Of a stretch of 19,776 bases of DNA, positions 1 through 8,028 are shown one piece after another (within the stretch, counting starts at the first letter, position 1; every line of letters starts with the position of its first letter). The translations under genes and the position numbers were made by a program. Below the pieces are notes generated by a model. The model searched no databases and was not told the origin of the DNA. It saw nothing but the letters and a program-made list of their open reading frames with translations. Source of the DNA: Candidatus Falkowbacteria bacterium CG10_big_fil_rev_8_21_14_0_10_43_10 (lineage in GTDB: Bacteria; Patescibacteriota; Patescibacteriia; Patescibacteriales; XYC2-FULL-47-12); NCBI GenBank assembly GCA_002773655.1, contig PFAR01000012.1:4435-24210 (forward strand). Direction: 5' to 3'.

Positions 1-2
1 CC

Positions 3-263
3 GAGCCGATAAATATCGGCAGCGACCAGGATGAAAATTTAACGGAAGTGGCGGAAAAAATTATCGCCCTGACCGGTTCAAAATCAAAAATAACCCACCA
101 GGAAAAAATTCTATTTATGACCCAGCTGGCTGTTCCGGATATCAGCCGAGCCAAGGAAAAATTAAACTGGATGCCGGTTACCGCCATTGACCGCGGGCTG
201 GAAAAGACAGTTGACGACCTTAGGGCGAGCAAGGGGTTGCTCGATGTAAAACAGGCTGTGTAA
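3..263 (+). CDS. NAD-dependent epimerase/decarboxylase, C-terminal end (UDP-glucuronate decarboxylase-like), partial
   Basis: Only the last 86 codons are in the window; the frame is open to the left edge and the stop is TAA at 261-263. The tail reads PINIGSDQDENLTEVAEKI, then LTGSKSKI, then PDISRAKEKLNWMP and RGLEKTVDDL. This is the usual ending of extended short-chain dehydrogenases acting on nucleotide sugars: the LTGSKSKI and PDI-AK--L-W-P pattern is typical of UDP-glucuronate decarboxylase (UXS) and dTDP-glucose 4,6-dehydratase relatives. The Rossmann NAD site and the YxxxK catalytic pair lie outside the window, so the exact substrate cannot be fixed. It ends 13 bases before a GtrA-like gene and a glycosyltransferase-like gene, which supports a role in supplying activated sugar for surface glycans. 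Confidence 0.8.
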   Translation, partial: EPINIGSDQDENLTEVAEKIIALTGSKSKITHQEKILFMTQLAVPDISRAKEKLNWMPVTAIDRGLEKTVDDLRASKGLLDVKQAV

Positions 264-276
264 ATTTATCTGCGAC

Positions 277-657
277 ATGAGAAGCATCGGAACGCCATCT
301 TTTATCAAGTATCTTTTAGCCGGCATAAGCACCGTGCTATTAGATTTTTTAACTTTAATTGCCTGCAAATGGGCGTTCATGTTTTCCGCCGCCGCCGCCG
401 TAGGCATAAATCAAATATTCATTTGGCTGTATAACTTTTATCTTAATAAATATTGGACATTCAAAAATAAGGATTTGCCGCATAAACAATTCATTCGTTA
501 CGTTATTTTGGCAAGCCTTAACTATTTAATGGCCGTAGCATTAATGTATGTCTTTAGTGATAAGCTGGGATTCCATTATCTCAGCGTGAGATTTAGCACG
601 ATTGCCGGCATGACTTTATGGAATTATTTTATTTATAAATTTTGGGTGTATGCTTAA
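277..657 (+). CDS. GtrA-like membrane protein (polyprenyl-linked sugar flippase family)
   Basis: A 126-residue protein with four evenly spaced hydrophobic segments (about residues 8-28, 33-53, 70-88, 98-118), the size and layout of the GtrA/DPMS-associated family. Members are thought to move or help move polyprenyl-phosphate-linked sugars across the membrane. The N-terminal FIKYLLAGISTVLLDF and the later NFYLNKYWTFK segment match the family pattern of a short charged loop after the second helix. The ATG at 277 is 13 bases after the upstream stop. The 3' end overlaps the next gene by 8 bases, so the pair is probably co-translated. No Shine-Dalgarno sequence is evident. Confidence 0.8.
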   Translation: MRSIGTPSFIKYLLAGISTVLLDFLTLIACKWAFMFSAAAAVGINQIFIWLYNFYLNKYWTFKNKDLPHKQFIRYVILASLNYLMAVALMYVFSDKLGFHYLSVRFSTIAGMTLWNYFIYKFWVYA

Positions 658-2365
658 TAATCTTTCTTTTCTTGACGCTCAACACATTATTAACGCAAAA
701 TTTTTTTTATTTTTTTATTTAATTTTTGGTTTAACTTGCATCTTGTCAAAAAAAATCAATTCTTGGGTGTTCTTGCTGGTAAGCGGGGTTATAATGGGGG
801 CTGGTTATTATGTTTTAGTAGATAATTTGCAGCTGGCTTTTTGGGGGCTTAAAGGGGATGAGCTTACCATCGCCGCCATGTATAATACTTTCGCTCATTA
901 TGGTTTTTTTTCCGATTTTTCTTATCACCATTTATTTCCGTTTTATCCGCCTTTATTTTTTTGGATAATTGCGGCGGCGGGAAGATTATTGTCGTTAAAT
1001 GGCATAGTGATGATAAAAATGGGAGCGGCCGCGGCTTTTATTTTTTTTCCGATTATTTTTTATGTCATTCAAAAATTATATTGGCGGAATACCCGGGATA
1101 ATAATTTGGAGGTAGCGATTTTATTATCTCCGTTATTGATGATGTTTTTCGTAAGCCTTGACGAAATTTTTGGCAAGCCTCATGAATTGTTTGCCGCCGC
1201 CGCCGCTTTATATTGGCTGCTGTTTTTATATCTTGAAATTAAAAAAATAAGATTCTCTTTCAAAAAAATTATTATCTTTGGTGTTTGGGGGGGAATTATT
1301 TTCATGATTTATTATTTATGGTTGGTATTCGCCGTTATCGCCTTGTCGCTGTTAGGGCTGACTGTTAGTAAAAAAGATCAGTTAAAATTTTACAGTCGAT
1401 CATCGCTGGTATTATTTATTGCTTTAGTGGTTAGTCTGCCTTTTTGGTGGCCGCTGATTTTTTCATACATAACTTATGGCTCGGAAAACTGGCAGGCGGG
1501 TTTTTTCACCATTAATAATATTCCTTGGCGAGATCTATTTTTTGAAGATTTGAATTGGAAAACTCTTATCATGTTTTTCGGCTTCGCGTCTATTATCTAT
1601 AACTATAAAGAGGAAAAATTTAGACCGTTAATTGCCGCTTTGGCGACAGTGTACATTTGGTGGTTTACGGGTTTGATTACTTTAACGCTGTTTCAGGTGC
1701 CAATGCAAGAATTCCGCGGCTATTATTATTTTATGCCGGCCGCTTTAGCGATTGGTTTATCGTTCGGTTTAATGCAATTATGGTCTTGGCTGGATAAAAT
1801 AAACAATGGCGAAAAAATAAAAATGGTTTTAAGTATTTCCGGACTTATTTTATTCGCTCATTACAGTATTTTCGGGATATTTATTGATAACCCCGCCATT
1901 CAAGAGCGGCTGATAGAATCAAAGCAAGTTCCGGCCAGGATTAAAAAACCCGCCGACTACATTAAAAATCACAATTCAGACGATTTAACTTTAAATTCAA
2001 TACCGGAATTATTGGCTTTTGCGCCAATAAATAATTTTATATATTTTAATCAGCACAACAGCCATCCAGCGGCTAATTTTTCCGAACGGTTCGCTTACGT
2101 TAAAGAAATGGCTTTATCTAAAGACAGCGCCGAATTTTTTAAAAAATCCCAAAATACGCCTTTTGGTAAAATAAACAGATTTATTTTATATCATGCCGGC
2201 AATAATTATCCTCTTTTTTATCAAATTGATAAAATGATGACGGCAATTGAAGAGGTGCAGGTTGACCTGCCGGATAATCTAATATCGGAAAAATATTTTA
2301 ATTTAGTTTATAAATATAATGAATATGAAATTTGGGAAACTCGGTCAGATAGCAATAAATTTTAA
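650..2365 (+). CDS. Polytopic GT-C-type glycosyltransferase, AftA-like
   Basis: A 571-residue membrane protein with at least ten hydrophobic stretches up to about residue 410 and a soluble C-terminal part of about 160 residues. After the second or third segment comes an acidic GDELT motif (about residues 74-78), and about 30 residues later an FYPPLFFW motif. An acidic residue in the first outside loop plus a P-rich Y-P-P-x-x-F-W segment is seen in lipid-phosphosugar-dependent GT-C enzymes, notably arabinofuranosyltransferase AftA-like proteins. It would use a polyprenyl-phosphate sugar donor on the outer face of the membrane, which fits the adjoining GtrA-like gene that it overlaps by 8 bases. 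The donor and acceptor cannot be read from the sequence. The gene is poly-T rich and lower in GC than its neighbours. A generic family-39-like membrane protein is the alternative. Confidence 0.55.
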   Translation: MLNNLSFLDAQHIINAKFFLFFYLIFGLTCILSKKINSWVFLLVSGVIMGAGYYVLVDNLQLAFWGLKGDELTIAAMYNTFAHYGFFSDFSYHHLFPFYPPLFFWIIAAAGRLLSLNGIVMIKMGAAAAFIFFPIIFYVIQKLYWRNTRDNNLEVAILLSPLLMMFFVSLDEIFGKPHELFAAAAALYWLLFLYLEIKKIRFSFKKIIIFGVWGGIIFMIYYLWLVFAVIALSLLGLTVSKKDQLKFYSRSSLVLFIALVVSLPFWWPLIFSYITYGSENWQAGFFTINNIPWRDLFFEDLNWKTLIMFFGFASIIYNYKEEKFRPLIAALATVYIWWFTGLITLTLFQVPMQEFRGYYYFMPAALAIGLSFGLMQLWSWLDKINNGEKIKMVLSISGLILFAHYSIFGIFIDNPAIQERLIESKQVPARIKKPADYIKNHNSDDLTLNSIPELLAFAPINNFIYFNQHNSHPAANFSERFAYVKEMALSKDSAEFFKKSQNTPFGKINRFILYHAGNNYPLFYQIDKMMTAIEEVQVDLPDNLISEKYFNLVYKYNEYEIWETRSDSNKF

Positions 2366-2367
2366 AA

Positions 2368-2383
2368 TATGATAAAATATAAT
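2368..2383 (+). promoter_or_regulatory. Possible -10 region for the hibernation factor gene
   Basis: TATGAT (2368-2373) and TATAAT (2378-2383) lie 16-31 bases before the ATG at 2399. No convincing -35 hexamer is placed at 17 bases. The region is AT-rich, so chance matches are likely. Confidence 0.3.
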
Positions 2384-2398
2384 TTTACTTAAACAATT

Positions 2399-2704
2399 AT
2401 GAACATACAAATCAAATCGGAAAATTTAGAGCTAACCGACAAAATTAAAGATTACGCGGAGAAAAAAGCAATGATGTTGGCTAAATATTTAGGCAATATC
2501 TATGTTATAGACGCGAAAGTAAAATTATCCATGACCTCAAACCACCACCAAAAAGGGGATATTTATGAATGCGAAATCGCTCTTGCTCTGCCAGGGGAAA
2601 CCTTAAGGGTGGAAAAAACAACCTCGGATATTTTTAAAGCGATTGATAAAGTGAAAGACCATTTGGTCAGGAGCATAAAAAAATATAAAGAGAAGCAGAA
2701 TTAG
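2399..2704 (+). CDS. hpf: Short ribosome hibernation promoting factor (HPF/RaiA family)
   Basis: A 101-residue protein matching the short HPF/YfiA form across its length. It opens with MNIQIKSENLELTDKIKDY and has the KLGNI-like segment (KYLGNIYVIDAKVKL), then ECEIALALPG and the basic tail TTSDIFKAIDKVKDHLVRSIKKYKEK. The family binds the 30S decoding region in starved or stationary cells, blocks tRNA and mRNA binding, and protects idle ribosomes. It lacks the C-terminal extension of long HPF, so 100S dimer formation of the long-HPF type is not expected. It begins 33 bases after the glycosyltransferase gene and is followed by the secA promoter region. No Shine-Dalgarno sequence is seen; the start is set by conservation of the N-terminus. 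Confidence 0.93.
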   Translation: MNIQIKSENLELTDKIKDYAEKKAMMLAKYLGNIYVIDAKVKLSMTSNHHQKGDIYECEIALALPGETLRVEKTTSDIFKAIDKVKDHLVRSIKKYKEKQN

Positions 2705-2790
2705 CAGTAATTAGCTCCCAAAAATAGAGAAGCGCTTTAATTCTTTCCGTTTACAAACTATGCAAATTCGCATAAAAATATTTGAGGCAT

Positions 2791-2820
2791 TTGAATAAAT
2801 TTGAAAATTTGCATTATATT
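2791..2820 (+). promoter_or_regulatory. Candidate secA promoter
   Basis: TTGAAT at 2791-2796 (-35, four of six) and TATATT at 2815-2820 (-10, five of six) are separated by 18 bases. The ATG of secA follows 17 bases after the -10. A 9-base inverted repeat, ATGCAAATT at 2760-2768 and AATTTGCAT at 2806-2814, brackets the -35 and abuts the -10. Confidence 0.45.
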
Positions 2821-2837
2821 TTAATTACAAATTTAAT

Positions 2838-5609
2838 ATGTCTCTGCTCACAAAAATTTTAGGCGACCCGAACGAAAAAGTTTTAAAGCAGATGCGGCCG
2901 ATGGTCGAGGAAACTAACCAGCTTGAAAAAAAATTCAAGAGTTTTGACGATGAAAAGCTAAAAAAAGCCATGCAAAAGCATCTGGCTGAAGTACGGAAAG
3001 AAATCATCTGGGAATCGCAAAAACAACTATTGGACAAAAAATTACCGGAAGTATTTGCCATTGCCCGCGAAGCCGCCCGGAGAAAACTCGGGCAGAGGCA
3101 TTATGACGTCCAGCTTCTGGGCGGAATAGTCCTCCATCGGGGCCAGATTTCAGAGATGAGGACCGGAGAGGGAAAAACCTTGACCGCCAGTTTGCCGGTC
3201 TGTTTAAACGCCTTGGCCGGCCGCGGAGCGCACGTTATAACCCCTAATGACTATTTGTCCCGCGTCGGCGGCGGCTGGATGGGACCGGTTTATTATGCTC
3301 TCGGGCTGTCCCTCGGCGTTATTACGCATGATTTTAGCGGTGTTTATGATCCTAATTATACCAGCCCGGAAGCTCATGGCGGCGATGAGCGCTTAAGGCA
3401 CTGGCGGCCGGTCGAGCGCCGGGAGGCTTACGCCTGCGATATTACCTACGGAACCAACAACGAATTCGGCTTTGATTATCTTCGGGATAATATGGCGCCG
3501 GACATTAAATACGTAGTGCAGCGGGATCTGCATTACGCGATTGTTGATGAAATTGATTCTATTTTAATAGATGAAGCCCGCACCCCGCTTATTATTTCCG
3601 CGCCGGCCGAGGAGTCTACCGATAAATACCGCCAGTTTTTTCAGCTGGTGACGCAGCTGAAAGAAAATGAAGATTATAATGTTGACGAAAAAATGCGGGC
3701 GGCCACTCTAACCGAGAACGGCCTAACGAGGATGGAAAAATTGCTGGGCGTGAAAAACATATATACCGAGGGCGGCATCCGCGAAGTGCACCATATTGAG
3801 CAGGCGCTAAAGGCCCATACTTTATTTAAGCGCGACCGGGATTACGTGGTAAAAGACGGGGAGATTATTATTGTCGATGAGTTTACCGGCCGTTTAATGC
3901 CGGGCCGGCGCTATTCCGAAGGCCTGCACCAGGCGATTGAGGCTAGGGAGGGCGTGGAGGTAAAGCGCGAGTCAATGACAGTGGCGACTATAACTTTCCA
4001 GAATTATTTCCGCATGTACACGAAATTATCCGGCATGACCGGCACGGCCAAGACCGAGGAGGAGGAATTCGGCAAGATTTACGGCCTGGCAACGGTGGTT
4101 GTTCCCACCAATAAAGAAATGATCAGGCGCGACCTGACTGATTTAGTGTACGCCACCGAACAGGGGAAATTTAAAGCGATTATCAAGGACGTTAAGGAGC
4201 GCCAGATCAAAGGCCAGCCGGTTCTGATCGGCACTATTTCCATTGCCAAAAATGAGATATTGGCAGAGATGCTGGAGCGGGCCGGCGTTAAAGCGCAGGT
4301 TTTAAACGCAAAGAACCATGAAAAAGAGGCGCAGTTCATCGCTAATGCCGGCAAGCTGCATTCAGTCACAATCGCGACTAATATGGCTGGCCGCGGCGTT
4401 GACATAATTTTAGGCGGCGGCGACGGGGAACAGGCGAAAAAAGTGTGCGAGTTGGGCGGCTTGCACGTTATCGGCACCGAGCGGCACGAGTCGCGCCGGA
4501 TTGACAACCAGCTGCGCGGCCGCTCCGGGCGTCAGGGCGATCCGGGATCCTCGCAGTTTTATCTGTCCATGGAAGATGATTTGATGCGCATTTTCGGCGG
4601 CGAGCGGATGAAAAATATAATGGCCACTTTAAAAGTGCCGGAAGATATGCCGATTGAAAACAGGATTATCGCGCGGTCAATCGAGTCGGCCCAGAAGAAA
4701 GTTGAGCAGAACAATTTTGACATCCGGAAGCATTTAGTTGAATATGACGATATAATTAACAAGCATCGGGAGGCGATTTACCGCCGCCGCCGGGAAATTT
4801 TAAAACGCGCCCAGGATAAAAAACCATGCGGCGATATCATCCTGAAGATGATTGCGGAAGAAATAACCGCGGTGGTAAATTTTCATACTGCCGGCGAGCG
4901 GCCTGATGAATGGAATTTGAAAGAGATTGAGGAAACAGCAAAAACGATTTTTTCCGTACCCGCTGATTTTAAAAATAAGCTGGCCGAGTTGCCGCGGCTG
5001 AAGAACGGCGCCGAAGCGCGGCAAAAAATTATTGAGTATATTGCTGAATTATCGCGGCCGGCTTATAATAATCTGCGGTTCGCGATTAACGAGTTAATTC
5101 CCTCCGCCGAAGGCGAAGCGGCTCCGGATCGTTTTAGTGAAGTGGAAAAGCAGGTTTTAATCAGGGCGATTGACACCCTTTGGACCGAGCATATCGACGC
5201 CATGGACCAGATGCGGCGGGGGATCGGCCTGCGCGGCTACGGCCAGCGTGATCCTTTAATTGAATATAAAAAAGAGGCCTACCGCTTGTTCCAGCAATTA
5301 AACGATTTAATCCGCAAACAGGTGGTTTATTCCATTTTTAAGGTCGGCGATGTCAGCTATTTTATGGCGCCGTCCCTCTCACAGCTGGCGCGGCAGTTTT
5401 CCGGGCCGGATAAGAACGCCGGCTCCTTTTCCGGATTTAAGAAAGAAGACAACACCCGGCCGAACATTCCGCCGGCTGGTTTAAGTTTTGCCAAAACAAA
5501 AGCGAAAAATGAAGAGGGGGAAAAGATCGGCCGCAATGACCCGTGCCCGTGCGGAGCGATTAAACCAGACGGAACTCCAATTAAGTACAAATATTGCCAT
5601 GGCAAATAA
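2838..5609 (+). CDS. secA: Protein translocase ATPase SecA
   Basis: A 923-residue SecA, the cytoplasmic motor that drives preproteins through SecYEG. The Walker A motif GEGKT is at residues 110-114, the DEID Walker B box at 237-240, and later SGMTGTA, NMAGRGVDI and QLRGRSGRQGD carry the remaining helicase motifs. DMPIENRIIARSIESAQ marks the helical scaffold. The protein ends with the SEC-C type zinc motif, GRNDPCPCG at 898-906 and CHGK at 920-923. Two oddities stand out. Residues about 168-192 (rich in H, G, R and D) are an extra loop relative to the short linker between NDYL and the REAYA-DITYGT region of E. coli SecA. The zinc motif has 14 residues between the second and third ligands rather than about eight. 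Both are intact, in-frame insertions. The start at ATG 2838 gives the family N-terminus. The other Sec genes lie downstream. Confidence 0.97.
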   Translation: MSLLTKILGDPNEKVLKQMRPMVEETNQLEKKFKSFDDEKLKKAMQKHLAEVRKEIIWESQKQLLDKKLPEVFAIAREAARRKLGQRHYDVQLLGGIVLHRGQISEMRTGEGKTLTASLPVCLNALAGRGAHVITPNDYLSRVGGGWMGPVYYALGLSLGVITHDFSGVYDPNYTSPEAHGGDERLRHWRPVERREAYACDITYGTNNEFGFDYLRDNMAPDIKYVVQRDLHYAIVDEIDSILIDEARTPLIISAPAEESTDKYRQFFQLVTQLKENEDYNVDEKMRAATLTENGLTRMEKLLGVKNIYTEGGIREVHHIEQALKAHTLFKRDRDYVVKDGEIIIVDEFTGRLMPGRRYSEGLHQAIEAREGVEVKRESMTVATITFQNYFRMYTKLSGMTGTAKTEEEEFGKIYGLATVVVPTNKEMIRRDLTDLVYATEQGKFKAIIKDVKERQIKGQPVLIGTISIAKNEILAEMLERAGVKAQVLNAKNHEKEAQFIANAGKLHSVTIATNMAGRGVDIILGGGDGEQAKKVCELGGLHVIGTERHESRRIDNQLRGRSGRQGDPGSSQFYLSMEDDLMRIFGGERMKNIMATLKVPEDMPIENRIIARSIESAQKKVEQNNFDIRKHLVEYDDIINKHREAIYRRRREILKRAQDKKPCGDIILKMIAEEITAVVNFHTAGERPDEWNLKEIEETAKTIFSVPADFKNKLAELPRLKNGAEARQKIIEYIAELSRPAYNNLRFAINELIPSAEGEAAPDRFSEVEKQVLIRAIDTLWTEHIDAMDQMRRGIGLRGYGQRDPLIEYKKEAYRLFQQLNDLIRKQVVYSIFKVGDVSYFMAPSLSQLARQFSGPDKNAGSFSGFKKEDNTRPNIPPAGLSFAKTKAKNEEGEKIGRNDPCPCGAIKPDGTPIKYKYCHGK

Positions 5610-5658
5610 TCGCATATTTCGTTGAATTTTCTTTGGAGTTTTATTTATTTTATAATTT

Positions 5659-5667
5659 TGTTATAAT
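5659..5667 (+). promoter_or_regulatory. Extended -10 promoter element
   Basis: A perfect TGnTATAAT (TG at 5659-5660, TATAAT at 5662-5667) sits 27 bases before the ATG at 5695, in the gap after secA. No -35 match is found at the right distance, as is common for extended -10 promoters. Confidence 0.55.
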
Positions 5668-5694
5668 AGTCATATTGCGATTAACAATAAATTT

Positions 5695-5940
5695 ATGTCG
5701 GATAATTTAGAAAAAAAAGTTGATAAAATTTTAGTTGAAGTTTTAGGTATTAAAGAAGGAGTGAATGATTATGTGACTAAAGAGGAGTTTAATAAAAAAA
5801 TAGATCAAGTGTTAACAAATACGGATGGTTTGGCAAAGAAAGTGGAAAAAGTTGAACAAGAGCAGACTGCGAACATTGCGGCGCACGACAGATTTGAGGA
5901 GCGGATAACGAAATTAGAGGCAGGGAGGGCAGTTGCTTAA
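5695..5940 (+). CDS. Small coiled-coil protein of unknown function
   Basis: An 81-residue, highly charged protein with no signal peptide or membrane segment. Residues about 4-20 and 28-78 have heptad-like spacing of L, V and I among K, E, D and Q (for example LEKKVDKILVEVLGI and LAKKVEKVEQEQ), predicting a coiled coil broken near the NDYVTKEEF segment at 24-32. The K/V/T-KEEF-KK-D pattern resembles short coiled-coil proteins common in CPR genomes, whose role is unknown to me. It has its own extended -10 and is followed by a weak terminator-like hairpin, so it is probably transcribed alone between secA and secD. The start is the only ATG giving a full heptad N-terminus. No function is assigned. 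Confidence 0.75.
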   Translation: MSDNLEKKVDKILVEVLGIKEGVNDYVTKEEFNKKIDQVLTNTDGLAKKVEKVEQEQTANIAAHDRFEERITKLEAGRAVA

Positions 5941-5990
5941 ATTCTTGCAATTATTTCATTTTTTTTCTAATATATAAATAGCTTATACAC

Positions 5991-6012
5991 AGGCACTTTT
6001 TGGTGCTTTTTT
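5991..6012 (+). terminator. Weak intrinsic terminator or secD leader hairpin
   Basis: AGGCAC (5991-5996) pairs with GTGCTT (6003-6008), six pairs including one G-U, with a six-base loop, followed by a T run ending at 6012. It lies only 10 bases before the secD ATG. It could end the coiled-coil gene's transcript or, if secD has a promoter upstream of it, act as a leader structure. Confidence 0.45.
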
Positions 6013-6021
6013 ATTGATATT

Positions 6022-8028
6022 ATGTTTAAATCGGAGATACAAAAAATTCGCGCCATATTCGCCGGCGTTATAATAATAACTATTATCGCGGCTTTGGTTG
6101 ATTTTGGCCAAATCTATAATAAATACGCCGGAAGCGCGTTGCCTAATGTAAAAGAGCTGCCTTTTCGTTTGGGGCTGGATTTATTAGGGGGTACGCACTT
6201 ATTATATCAGGCCGATGTTTCGGCAATTCCGACGAAAGACCGGTCGGTGGCAGTAGAAGGCGTCCGTGACGTAATTGAGCGGCGAGTTAATGTTTTCGGC
6301 GTTTCCGAGCCGGTAGTCCAAACCGCTAACTCTGGCGGAGACTACCGTATTATTGTGGAACTAGCCGGCATTAAAGACGTAAACGTGGCTATTAAAATGA
6401 TTGGTGAGACGCCGTTGCTTGAATTTAAAGAGGAGAATACCGGAGTAAAAGAATTAACGCCCGAGCAGAAAAAAGAGATGGATGAATATAATAAGAATGC
6501 CAAGCTGGAGGCGGATGAAATTTTGCGGAAGCTGCGGGCCGGCGGCGATTTTGACAGTTTAAAGAAAGAATTTGATGAGAGCGGAATTAATGATTCATAT
6601 TTTGTAAGAAATACTTCCGATCCGGAAATTTTTAGCGGGGCGGAAATATCGGGGGCGGGCAATACGTCAACAAGCTTATTAGAAAGCGCCGCCGGCTGGA
6701 ATATTATTAAAGTGGAAGAAAAGCGCGCGGTTAAAGAAGCCGGCGACTTGGGACTGGACCAGCGGGAGGTAAGAGCCAGCCATATTTTAGTTTGCTATGA
6801 AGGTTCGGAGCGTTGTACTAGCGGATATACAAAAGAAGACGCCCGGAACAGAATTGATGATATAAAAAATCAAGCGACACCGGATAATTTCGCCGAGTTG
6901 GCCAAACAAAATTCAATTGACGCCTCATCCAGCGACGGAGGGGATTTAGGATGGTTTACCCGCGAAATGATGGTTAAGCCTTTTGCCGACGCGGTTTTTA
7001 ATCTGGAAAAGGGAAAAATTTCCGACGTGGTAGAAACCCAGTTCGGCTTTCATCTGATTTACAAAACCGACGAGCGAACTTTATACGAGTATAAAATTAA
7101 AAGGATTTTAATAAATAATAAAACCAAAGAAGATATTTTGGGGCCGCAGGATCCGTGGAAAAATACGGAGCTGACCGGTAAGTATCTTAAGCGGGCTACC
7201 GTGCAGTTTAATCCCAACGATAACTCGCCGGAAGTGCAGTTGGAGTTTGACAGCGAGGGAAAGGATTTATTTGCCGATATTACCAAGCGCAATGTTAAAA
7301 AATCGGTGGCTATTTTTTTGGACGGCGAACCGATAAGCATTCCGACGGTGAATGAAGCGATTACTTCGGGCGACGCGGTAATTACCGGCCGCTTTACCAT
7401 CAAAGAGGCGAAATTATTGGCCCAGCGCCTGAATGCCGGCGCTCTGCCGGTGCCGATAAAATTAATTAATCAAAACACCGTCGGCGCGACCCTAGGCAAA
7501 GCGTCAGTTGACGCCAGTTTGCGCGCTGGACTTTGGGGCATATTGTTAGTAGCATTATTTATGATAGTTATTTACCGCCTGCCCGGACTATTGTCAGTTT
7601 TTGCGCTGGCAGTTTATGGCTTATTGATTTTAGCTATTTTTAAGCTATGGCCGGTAACTTTAACTTTAGCGGGCATTGCCGGTTTTATTTTATCAATCGG
7701 CATGGCGGTGGACGCCAATGTCCTGATTTTTTCCCGCTTGGCGGAAGAATTGCGCGCCGGCAAGCCCTGGCATATCGCGCTGAATGAATCTTTCCGCCGC
7801 GCCTGGCCGTCAATCAGAGACGGTAACGCGACCACTCTTCTAACTTGTTTGATTTTAATCCAATTTGGCACAAGTATTATTAAGGGTTTCGCGGTAACAT
7901 TGACTATTGGTGTTTTAATTAACATGTTCAGCGCTTTAGTTGTCACGAAATATATAATGAAATTTGTGATTTCGGAAAAAATAGCCGAAAGAAGCTGGCT
8001 GTTTGGAGTAAAGAGTAAACTATTATGA
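6022..8028 (+). CDS. secD: Protein translocase subunit SecD with inserted parvulin-type prolyl isomerase domain
   Basis: A 668-residue SecD. SecDF uses the proton gradient to pull preproteins out of SecYEG on the outer face. Residues 11-28 form the first membrane helix, LGLDLLGGTHLLYQ (50-63) is the start of the first periplasmic domain, and the C-terminal five-helix block spans about 500-650 with GMAVDANVLIF at 560-570. D564 matches the proton-path aspartate of the family. Between about 141 and 375 is an insertion absent from standard SecD. It contains a full parvulin rotamase module at about 250-350 (ASHIL 252-256, DGGDLGWF 305-312, FADAVFNL 321-328, GFHLI 342-346). Before it is a decayed copy at about 160-236 (EADEILRKLRAGGDFDSL, then GWNIIKVEEKR). 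After the insertion, P1 resumes at about 385. secF overlaps by four bases. Confidence 0.95.
   Translation: MFKSEIQKIRAIFAGVIIITIIAALVDFGQIYNKYAGSALPNVKELPFRLGLDLLGGTHLLYQADVSAIPTKDRSVAVEGVRDVIERRVNVFGVSEPVVQTANSGGDYRIIVELAGIKDVNVAIKMIGETPLLEFKEENTGVKELTPEQKKEMDEYNKNAKLEADEILRKLRAGGDFDSLKKEFDESGINDSYFVRNTSDPEIFSGAEISGAGNTSTSLLESAAGWNIIKVEEKRAVKEAGDLGLDQREVRASHILVCYEGSERCTSGYTKEDARNRIDDIKNQATPDNFAELAKQNSIDASSSDGGDLGWFTREMMVKPFADAVFNLEKGKISDVVETQFGFHLIYKTDERTLYEYKIKRILINNKTKEDILGPQDPWKNTELTGKYLKRATVQFNPNDNSPEVQLEFDSEGKDLFADITKRNVKKSVAIFLDGEPISIPTVNEAITSGDAVITGRFTIKEAKLLAQRLNAGALPVPIKLINQNTVGATLGKASVDASLRAGLWGILLVALFMIVIYRLPGLLSVFALAVYGLLILAIFKLWPVTLTLAGIAGFILSIGMAVDANVLIFSRLAEELRAGKPWHIALNESFRRAWPSIRDGNATTLLTCLILIQFGTSIIKGFAVTLTIGVLINMFSALVVTKYIMKFVISEKIAERSWLFGVKSKLL

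Noticed and set aside
4079..4507. 142-codon minus frame inside secA, and similar antisense frames in secD and secF
   Set aside because: Antisense shadows with low-complexity Ser/Leu/Ile composition and no ribosome binding site.
6022..8028. Assembly join of a ppiC gene into secD
   Set aside because: The frame is continuous, the SecD domain resumes normally after the insertion, and the secF overlap is standard.
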